From contig JAUMXM010000007.1 in the NCBI GenBank assembly GCA_030529085.1, positions 1-47,712 of the forward strand: DNA of 47,712 bases, read 5' to 3'. This document shows positions 42,447-47,712 of this stretch, piece after piece. The DNA comes from Rikenellaceae bacterium. GTDB taxonomy: Bacteria; Bacteroidota; Bacteroidia; Bacteroidales; Rikenellaceae. Position numbers and translations under genes: made by a program. A model generated the notes under the pieces. That model ran no database searches, was not told the origin of the DNA, and saw only the letters and a list, made by a program, of their open reading frames with translations. The first letter of the stretch is position 1, and the number at the start of each line of letters is the position of its first letter.

Positions 42447-43283
42447 ATGATGCGCAAACTCTGCTGCCTGCTCTTGGCTGTGGCCCTGGTGCTGCCGCTG
42501 ACCGTCGAGGCCAAGAAGAAACAGGAGGAGCCGAAGCAGCTCACGATCCAGAACCAGTGGTACGGCAAGCGTGTTGCCTACCTCGGTGACTCGATTACCG
42601 ACGAGCGCCAGACCAAGACCCAGAAGGTCTATTGGCAGTTCCTCGAGGAGCTGCTGGGTATCGTGCCCACGGTCTACGGCATCAGCGGTAACCAGTGGCA
42701 CCAGATCATCCCCCAGGCCGAGCGTATGATCGCCCAGCAGGGTCAGGAGGTCGATGCCATCCTGATCTTCATCGGTACGAACGACTTCAACGCCGGTGTA
42801 CCGATTGGCGAGTGGTACGAGGAGAAGCCCGTGAACCTCGAGGTGCACCCCGACGGCACGAAGGAGTATCGCTGGCAGCGCACCCCCGTGATGGACGATG
42901 CGACCGTCTGTGGCCGTATCAACCGCGCGATGGAGTTCCTGAAGAAGAACTACCCGACGAAGCAGATCATCGTCCTGACGCCGATTCACCGTGCCCTCTT
43001 CCGCGGCGGCAACGGTCGTATCCAGCCCGACGAGCTCTATTCGAACAAGGTGGGTCTCTACCTCTCGGATTACCTCGAGATCTATCAGCAGATCGCCAAC
43101 GTCTGGGCGGTGCCCGTCATCGACCTGAATTCGATCTGTGGTCTTTACCCTGTCATGGATGCGCATGCGCCCTATTTCCGCAGTGCCGATGCCGATCGTC
43201 TGCACCCCAACACCGAGGGTCAGTACCGCATGGCCAAGGCCTTGATGTATCAGTTGCTGGCTCACCCGGCCGACTTCGAGTAG
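42447..43283 (+). CDS. Secreted SGNH/GDSL hydrolase
   Basis: This 278-aa exported esterase-like protein has a signal peptide (about residues 1-22, ending VEA) and the SGNH blocks: Ser49 in LGDSITDE, Gly in YGISGNQW, Asn in IGTNDF, and the Asp250/His253 pair in DADRLHPN. Such enzymes deacylate carbohydrates or lipids in the periplasm. It lies 31 bp after proS with no terminator between them, so it may be cotranscribed. Two adjacent ATG codons (42447 and 42450) are both usable. The substrate is unknown; deacetylation of EPS or dietary polysaccharide is possible. Confidence 0.88.
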   Translation: MMRKLCCLLLAVALVLPLTVEAKKKQEEPKQLTIQNQWYGKRVAYLGDSITDERQTKTQKVYWQFLEELLGIVPTVYGISGNQWHQIIPQAERMIAQQGQEVDAILIFIGTNDFNAGVPIGEWYEEKPVNLEVHPDGTKEYRWQRTPVMDDATVCGRINRAMEFLKKNYPTKQIIVLTPIHRALFRGGNGRIQPDELYSNKVGLYLSDYLEIYQQIANVWAVPVIDLNSICGLYPVMDAHAPYFRSADADRLHPNTEGQYRMAKALMYQLLAHPADFE

Positions 43284-43320
43284 GCGAGGGGGAGCGAGAA
43301 CCAGCGTTTGAAATAAGTGA

Positions 43321-43350
43321 AGGAGGATGTGTTGAGCATCCTCCTTTTTT
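43321..43350 (+). terminator. Terminator after the SGNH hydrolase
   Basis: AGGAGGATG (43321-43329) pairs perfectly with CATCCTCCT (43337-43345), followed by T's to 43350. Confidence 0.88.
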
Positions 43351-43687
43351 GTCAAAATCGGTAATTTATCGTACAAAAACCGAAAATTTCACCCGCCGTT
43401 TTAGCCGTTTCACCGTTGCGGTCAAGATGGGTGAAATCTTGGTCGAAATGGCTCTACAGCCCCTTCACGGTACGGTTTTTGCTCCTTCGTGACCCCAAAA
43501 TATGTCGGGTAGGTGCGTTGTCGGGCTTCATCCGAAATTTGGAAAAACGAAAAAGAATGCCTATCTTGCAATCGAAAACAGAGCCGAAGGGGCTCATGAA
43601 AACCGAATTATTCACTGCATTACGCACTAAAAAAAGGATTGCCTATCGAGAAAACTCTACTCTTTTAACCCTTTAAAACGAAAGAGT
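43351..43687 (+). other. Region upstream of the ECF sigma factor
   Basis: About 340 bp with no convincing gene; an 86-codon frame at 43416-43676 has no protein-like features. A TTCACC/GGTGAA inverted repeat lies near 43410-43436, and the sigma-gene promoter is at 43538-43568. I see nothing else. Confidence 0.5.
43538..43568 (+). promoter_or_regulatory. Promoter of the ECF sigma gene
   Basis: TTTG (43538-43541), 19 bases, then TATCTTGC (43561-43568), a near match to TAnnTTTG. The leader to the ATG at 43688 would be about 110 nt. Confidence 0.5.
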
Positions 43688-44272
43688 ATGAACGCACAAG
43701 TTATGAGCGACCAGCAACTGCTGGCCGGTTATCTTGCAGGTGATCAGAGTGCCATTTCGCAGCTTATCGACCGTCACAGCCGCCGCGTACGCGATTATAT
43801 CCGTATGATGGTGAAGAGTAGTGATGTGGCCGAAGATATTTCCCAAGAGACATTTATTAAGGTTGTCAAGGTCATTGACGAGGGTCGCTATACCGATAGT
43901 GGCAAGTTCCTCTCGTGGGTGTTGCGCATCGCGCACAACCAGGTGATCGACTATTTCCGTCAGCAGAAGCAGAACCGCAACATCACCGAGTCCGATGCGG
44001 GCTACGATGTGCTGGGTACGCTGCGCTTTGCCGAGCCGACCGCCGAGGATCAACTCATGAGCGCCCAATCGGCCGCTGCAATTCGCACCCTTGTCGAGTT
44101 GTTGCCCGAGGAGCAGCGCGAGGTGGTCAAGCTGCGCTACTACGGTAATCTGACCTTCAAGGAGATTGCCGAGCAGACCGACGTGAGTGTCAATACCGCG
44201 CTGGGACGCATGCGCTACGCGCTAATCAATCTGCGCCGCATGATTCAGGAAAAAAAGATGGTTTTAAATTGA
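43688..44272 (+). CDS. ECF-type RNA polymerase sigma factor
   Basis: This 194-aa sigma-70 family protein has region 2 (about residues 22-95; DISQETFIKVVKVID, SWVLRIAHNQVIDYFRQQK) and region 4 (about 130-182; LPEEQREVVKLRYYGNLTFKEIAEQTDVSVNTALGRMRYAL with its helix-turn-helix). Region 3 is absent, as in ECF sigma factors. No classical anti-sigma factor with a membrane helix follows; instead a 46-aa acidic ORF starts 66 bp downstream. The stimulus and regulon are unknown. Confidence 0.92.
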   Translation: MNAQVMSDQQLLAGYLAGDQSAISQLIDRHSRRVRDYIRMMVKSSDVAEDISQETFIKVVKVIDEGRYTDSGKFLSWVLRIAHNQVIDYFRQQKQNRNITESDAGYDVLGTLRFAEPTAEDQLMSAQSAAAIRTLVELLPEEQREVVKLRYYGNLTFKEIAEQTDVSVNTALGRMRYALINLRRMIQEKKMVLN

Positions 44273-44338
44273 TAACTGCACAATAAATACCCTCCCTTCT
44301 GCGTTCTATAACCAAAACAAGTTAAATAGAGCGTGCCT

Positions 44339-44479
44339 ATGGAGGATTTCGACAACGACAAATTGAATGCCATCTCCGACGACGATGAACTCCTGATGCG
44401 TGAGGTTTTTCAAGGTGATCACGAGCTCTTTATGCTCCATCACTACCTCTCGGATGTTCTGCGCCAAGGAGATATATAG
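44339..44479 (+). CDS. 46-aa acidic small ORF behind the ECF sigma factor
   Basis: ATG at 44339 to TAG at 44477-44479 encodes MEDFDNDKLNAISDDDELLM then FQGDHELFMLHHYLSDVLRQ near its end. It is strongly acidic in the first half, with an amphipathic, leucine-rich second half. It has no membrane segment, and a terminator follows within 25 bp, which supports expression with the sigma gene. I do not recognise a family. A small cytoplasmic modulator of the sigma factor is possible but unproven. Confidence 0.5.
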   Translation: MEDFDNDKLNAISDDDELLMREVFQGDHELFMLHHYLSDVLRQGDI

Positions 44480-44498
44480 AGGGTTAATTTTTGATGGG

Positions 44499-44533
44499 GA
44501 AGGGGTGACCGAACAAGGTTGCCCCTTCTTTTT
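44499..44533 (+). terminator. Terminator after the sigma factor unit
   Basis: The AAGGGGTGACC and GGTTGCCCCTT arms pair (with G-U pairs) around GAACAA, then a T-rich tail to 44533. Confidence 0.75.
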
Positions 44534-44640
44534 GGTTCGTTGCGAACGGGAGCCCATCAACGCCCCGATGGCGACTCTCGCATTTCGTAGTTGTCAGTTG
44601 TAATTCTAATTCGTGATTTTTAATCTTTAATTTTTAATAA

Positions 44641-44678
44641 AGCAAAAAGCACCCCCGTTTTCGGGAGTGCTTTTTGCT
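44641..44678 (-). terminator. Terminator of the alpha-oxoamine synthase gene
   Basis: A nearly perfect stem (AGCAAAAAGCACCCCCG with CGGGAGTGCTTTTTGCT) lies 17 bases beyond the synthase stop. A/T runs on both arms mean it could act in both directions. Confidence 0.8.
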
Positions 44679-44694
44679 ATGCGTTGTGTTTCGA

Positions 44695-45966
44695 TTAGCG
44701 AACCTTGAAGCCCTCGTCGGCGCGCAGCGGAATGGGCATCGAGGCGTAGGTGCCGTTCTCGAGCTTCTCGCGTACCTGCTTGAAGGCCTCGATCGTGTAC
44801 TCTACATCCTCCACCGTGTGGGCGGCCGTTGGGATGATGCGCAGGATGAGCTCGCCCTTCGGGATTACGGGGTAGATTACCATCGAGCAGAAGATGCCGT
44901 GGTTCTCGCGCAGGTCAACTACGAGGTTCGTAGCCTCCTGAACACCGCCCTTGAGGAATACGGGGGTTACGGGCGAGTTCGTTACGCCGATTTCGAAGCC
45001 GTTCTCCTTGAGCTTCGATTGCATGGCGTTTACCACCGTCCAGAGCTTCTCCTGGTATTCGGGGTGGTTGCGGATGAGCTCCAGACGCTTCAGCGCACCG
45101 ATAACCATCGGCATCGGCAGCGACTTGGCGTAGAGCTGCGAGCGCATGTTGTAGCGGAAGAGGTTCACCAACCAACGGGGACCGGCCACGAAGGCACCGA
45201 TGCCGGCCATCGACTTGGCGAAGGTGTTGAAGAGCACATCCACACCGTCGGTTACACCGAAGTGGGCTGCCGTACCCTTACCACCGGGACCCATCGTACC
45301 GAAGCCGTGGGCATCGTCCACGAGCAGGCGGAACTGGAACTCCTTCTTCAGGGCTACGATCTCGTCGAGCTTGCCCAGGTCACCCTTCATGCCGAATACA
45401 CCCTCGGTGATCACCAGAACACCACCATTCTGCTGCTCGGCCAGGTCGGTGGCGTGCTGCAGCTGGAGGCGGAGCGAGTCGATGTCGTTGTGACCGAAGA
45501 CGAAGCGCTTGCCCTTGTGCATACGCAGACCGTCGATGATGCAGGCGTGAGCCTCGGCGTCGTAAACGACTACGTCGCGCGGCGTGAGAAGGCAGTCGAT
45601 GATCGAGAGCATACCCTGGTAGCCGAAGTTGAGCAGGAAGGCGTCCTCCTTGCCTACGAAGGCGCAGAGCTCACGCTCGAGCTGCTCGTGATATACCGTC
45701 TGACCGCTCATCATACGGGCACCCATCGGGGCAGCCATACCAAACTGGGCAGCACCCTCAGCGTCGGCCTTGCGCACCTCGGGGTGGTTGGCCAGACCCA
45801 GATAGTTGTTCAAGCTCCAATTGAGTACCTCCTTGCCGCGGAACTTCATACGAGGACCAATCTCACCCTCCAGCTTCGGGAAGGCGTAGTAACCGTGGGC
45901 GAAGCCCATATACTGGCCAATCGGGCCACCGGTGTTCTTTTCCAGGCGATCAAAAATATCTACCAT
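44695..45966 (-). CDS. Alpha-oxoamine synthase: serine palmitoyltransferase / cysteate acyltransferase type
   Basis: This 423-aa PLP enzyme condenses an amino acid with an acyl thioester. The PLP lysine is Lys251 (FNTFAKSMAG), with Asp217/His220 in LLVDDAHGFGT and the stacking His140 (DAEAHACIIDG). Full-length similarity to Bacteroidetes serine palmitoyltransferases is recognisable (MVDIFDRLEKN, NWSLNNYLGLANHPEVRKAD, LRENHGIFCSMVIYPVIPKG). In Alistipes a homologue (SulA) uses cysteate to start sulfonolipid synthesis; serine (sphingolipid) versus cysteate cannot be decided from sequence alone. It has its own promoter with an overlapping dyad and its own terminator. Confidence 0.88.
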   Translation of the reverse strand: MVDIFDRLEKNTGGPIGQYMGFAHGYYAFPKLEGEIGPRMKFRGKEVLNWSLNNYLGLANHPEVRKADAEGAAQFGMAAPMGARMMSGQTVYHEQLERELCAFVGKEDAFLLNFGYQGMLSIIDCLLTPRDVVVYDAEAHACIIDGLRMHKGKRFVFGHNDIDSLRLQLQHATDLAEQQNGGVLVITEGVFGMKGDLGKLDEIVALKKEFQFRLLVDDAHGFGTMGPGGKGTAAHFGVTDGVDVLFNTFAKSMAGIGAFVAGPRWLVNLFRYNMRSQLYAKSLPMPMVIGALKRLELIRNHPEYQEKLWTVVNAMQSKLKENGFEIGVTNSPVTPVFLKGGVQEATNLVVDLRENHGIFCSMVIYPVIPKGELILRIIPTAAHTVEDVEYTIEAFKQVREKLENGTYASMPIPLRADEGFKVR

Positions 45967-46010
45967 AATCGTTGTTTGTATTTAAGTTTTTGAGTTTGTC
46001 CTTCTTTTCG

Positions 46011-46043
46011 TGTGCCTTTGGCACATTTTATCAACCAAAGGTA
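46011..46043 (-). promoter_or_regulatory. Promoter with overlapping dyads for the alpha-oxoamine synthase
   Basis: The minus strand reads TACCTTTG (46043 down to 46036), a perfect -7 box, 70 bases before the ATG. CCTTTGG (46015-46021) and CCAAAGG (46035-46041) are a perfect inverted repeat touching the -7 box. TGTGCC-TTT-GGCACA (46011-46025) is a second dyad just downstream of the expected start point. Both suggest an operator or leader hairpin. Confidence 0.5.
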
Positions 46044-46101
46044 GGAATTTTTCCTTCGTTGGAGATACGTATTTATACTTATTTGTCTTTGTTTTAGCCC
46101 C

Positions 46102-46998
46102 TCACGCCCCCTTTTCGAGCAATCCGCGGCTGATTTGGTAGCGCATACGCACCACTTTGCGGCTCTTTATGGGGTGCATCGTAAGGCAGAGGAGGAGCGT
46201 CGCGACCCACTTCAGCCCCTCTTTGAGGAGCGTCGCAGTTACCTCTTCGCGCTCCTCGGCACGGCGGCGTTGGCTGATGCCGATGTGGTATGTGAGGCGG
46301 TCGAAATACTCCGCGGTGAGCTTCTCCTCGGGGATGATGTGCCACATCACGGCCGTGGGGATGTACCAGAGCTCCTCGCCACTCTCGCGGATGCGCAGGA
46401 AGAAGTCATTCTCCTCGCCACCAATGGGTTTGCCCCCGACACGTCCCAGGCGGGTGTTGAATCCGTAGCGCAGGGCAAAGGAGCGACGGAAGCCCATATT
46501 ACCACCTCCAGGGAGTGCTCCTCGGGGGAAGGGGCGGATCGCCGTGCCGAACTCCATCGGGTTGGCAATCGGTCGTTCGGTCCAGCGGCTCATCCAGGCG
46601 GGGCGACCCGCAGGGTACTCGGCGATGATTTTACCGCCGGCGATGTTCGCTTCGGGGTGGCTCTCGAAGAAACGGAGGTAGCTCTCGATGAAATCCTCGT
46701 TGATGCGCTCATCGTCGTCGATCGAGCAGATCAGCTCGGTCGAAGCCTCCTGTAGGGCGCGGTTGCGGGCGTGCGAGACGCCGGCTTGCGGCTCCACAAC
46801 GCGGCGCAGGCGCAGCGTAGGATTTTCGGCAGCAAAACGGGCCACCGCCTCGGCGGTGTGGTCGGTCGAGTTGTTGTCGATGATGAGGCACTCCCACAGT
46901 GCGGGGTCGAGTCGCTGACGGGCCACCGAGTGGAGGGCCACCAGGAGCGACTCTGCGCGGTTGTAGGTGGGGATGACGAGCGTGATGAGCGGAGCCAT
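46102..46998 (-). CDS. Glycosyltransferase family 2
   Basis: This 298-aa GT-A enzyme has PLITLVIPTYNRAESLLVAL, IDNNSTDHT, GVSHARNRAL and the metal site SIDDDERIN, with GGEENDFFLRI as the acceptor-side ED motif. A C-terminal hydrophobic, basic stretch (about 255-290) may anchor it to the inner membrane. It starts 12 bp after the rnr stop, so it is probably cotranscribed with rnr rather than with the EPS locus. It may modify lipid A, O-antigen or a protein glycan; the target is unknown. Confidence 0.87.
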   Translation of the reverse strand: MAPLITLVIPTYNRAESLLVALHSVARQRLDPALWECLIIDNNSTDHTAEAVARFAAENPTLRLRRVVEPQAGVSHARNRALQEASTELICSIDDDERINEDFIESYLRFFESHPEANIAGGKIIAEYPAGRPAWMSRWTERPIANPMEFGTAIRPFPRGALPGGGNMGFRRSFALRYGFNTRLGRVGGKPIGGEENDFFLRIRESGEELWYIPTAVMWHIIPEEKLTAEYFDRLTYHIGISQRRRAEEREEVTATLLKEGLKWVATLLLCLTMHPIKSRKVVRMRYQISRGLLEKGA

Positions 46999-47010
46999 AG
47001 CGAGGAGCGG

Positions 47011-47712
47011 TTATTTGTTGCGGATCTTGCGGTAGGAGAGCACCTCGAAGTCGAGTTGGCGCTTCTGCAGATCGGCACGCACCACCTTGACGCGCATCTC
47101 GTCGCCCAACGTGAGGCGGATGCCCGAACGCTCGCCACGCAGCTCGAAGAGCTCCTGATCGAAGCGGAAGAAGTCGCCCTGAATATCGCGCAGGTAGGAC
47201 ATACCCTCGATGTGGGTATCCTCCAGCTCGACATAGACACCCCATTCGCTCATGCCCGAGATGTGGCCTACGAACTCCTCGCCCAGGTGGTCCTGCATAA
47301 ATTCAACCATCTTGTATTTGATCGAGGCGCGCTCGGCATCGGCGGCAATCACCTCACGCTCGGTGGCGTACTCGCACTGCGCTTCGAGGGTCTGCTTGTC
47401 GGCCGACTTGCCATCCTCGAGGTAGCGGGCCAAGAGGCGGTGTACCATCATATCGGGGTAGCGACGGATGGGCGAGGTGAAGTGGGTGTAGTAGGGGAAG
47501 GCGAGGCCGTAGTGGCCGATGTTGTCGGTCGAATAGACCGCCTTGGCCATCGAGCGCACGGCCATCGTCGAGAGGGCATTGGCCTCGGCGTGGCCCTTGA
47601 CCGAGCCGAGGAGCTTGTTCATCTCCTTCGAGATGGCGCGACCCTTCGTGGCGCGGAAGGTGTGGCCGAAGCGCATCGCAAAGTCGCGGAAGCGGTCGAG
47701 CTTCTCCGAGCT
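47011..47712 (-). CDS. rnr: Ribonuclease R, C-terminal part (runs off the window)
   Basis: The window contains about the last 233 residues of an RNase II/R-family 3'-5' exoribonuclease: the end of the RNB catalytic domain (PYYTHFTSPIRRYPDMMVHR) and a C-terminal S1 RNA-binding domain (EEFVGHISGMSEWGVYVELE). The frame stays open to the edge at 47712, so the upstream part lies outside. It degrades structured RNA and takes part in RNA quality control. It is probably cotranscribed with the GT2 gene that starts 12 bp after its stop. Confidence 0.9.
   Translation of the reverse strand, partial: SSEKLDRFRDFAMRFGHTFRATKGRAISKEMNKLLGSVKGHAEANALSTMAVRSMAKAVYSTDNIGHYGLAFPYYTHFTSPIRRYPDMMVHRLLARYLEDGKSADKQTLEAQCEYATEREVIAADAERASIKYKMVEFMQDHLGEEFVGHISGMSEWGVYVELEDTHIEGMSYLRDIQGDFFRFDQELFELRGERSGIRLTLGDEMRVKVVRADLQKRQLDFEVLSYRKIRNK

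Noticed and set aside
43416..43676. 86-aa ORF upstream of the sigma factor
   Set aside because: It is rich in basic residues without any motif, spans the likely promoter of the sigma gene and lies in noncoding-like sequence.
1..47712. CRISPR array, IS element, prophage or rRNA/tRNA genes
   Set aside because: No regularly spaced repeats, transposase, phage or integrase proteins, or tRNA/rRNA-like sequences were found on reading both strands.

Overview
The window looks like a chromosome segment of a GC-rich Bacteroidales bacterium, most likely Alistipes (Rikenellaceae). The basis is family content and signals, not a database match: TAnnTTTG-type promoters without strong Shine-Dalgarno sequences, a DPP IV-type S9 peptidase, fimbrillin-like and DUF4988-like lipoproteins, a eukaryote-type prolyl-tRNA synthetase, a membrane LytTR regulator, and an alpha-oxoamine synthase of the sphingolipid/sulfonolipid type. 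No rRNA, tRNA, IS element or CRISPR array was seen.

Layout. Positions 1-7055 form a lipid block: fabF-fabG (minus, closed by a strong terminator), a membrane LytTR regulator (plus), and a tightly overlapping minus-strand operon of acyl-CoA/ACP ligase, a stand-alone EtfA FAD domain, and acyl-CoA dehydrogenase. Next come a secreted dipeptidyl peptidase (7449-9578), a large surface lipoprotein (9768-12425), and a minus-strand pair of Gate-domain membrane protein and ABC-F ATPase (12501-15338).

The centre is an exopolysaccharide (EPS/capsule) locus in two transcription units. Unit A (15725-28964) has a HAD phosphatase, a Wzx flippase, a GT-D-like protein, an acetyltransferase, two GT2 enzymes, a bifunctional cytidylyltransferase/SDR (probable CDP-ribitol synthesis) coupled to a LicD-family transferase, a GT8, a Wzy-like polymerase and three GT4 enzymes, then a strong terminator. 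Unit B (29454-36757, perhaps to 39200) has a GT4, the initiating sugar-phosphate transferase, a PqqD-like / nucleotidyltransferase / HprK-like kinase trio, Wza and the Wzc tyrosine kinase, then an uncatalogued 59-aa peptide and a fimbrillin-like lipoprotein fused to a PI-PLC domain. Both units start with a TATATTTG promoter followed, at nearly identical spacing, by the same roughly 50-nt leader element (37 of 50 positions identical by hand alignment).

The right side holds an OmpA-family protein, proS, an SGNH hydrolase, an ECF sigma factor with a 46-aa acidic ORF behind it, the serine/cysteate acyltransferase, a GT2 and the 3' part of rnr, which runs off the window.

The most interesting candidates for undescribed biology are the PqqD/nucleotidyltransferase/HprK trio with a possible small peptide partner inside an EPS operon; the CDP-ribitol/LicD pair, which parallels eukaryotic ISPD-fukutin chemistry; the duplicated EPS leader; the orphan EtfA FAD-domain operon; and the fimbrillin-PI-PLC fusion.
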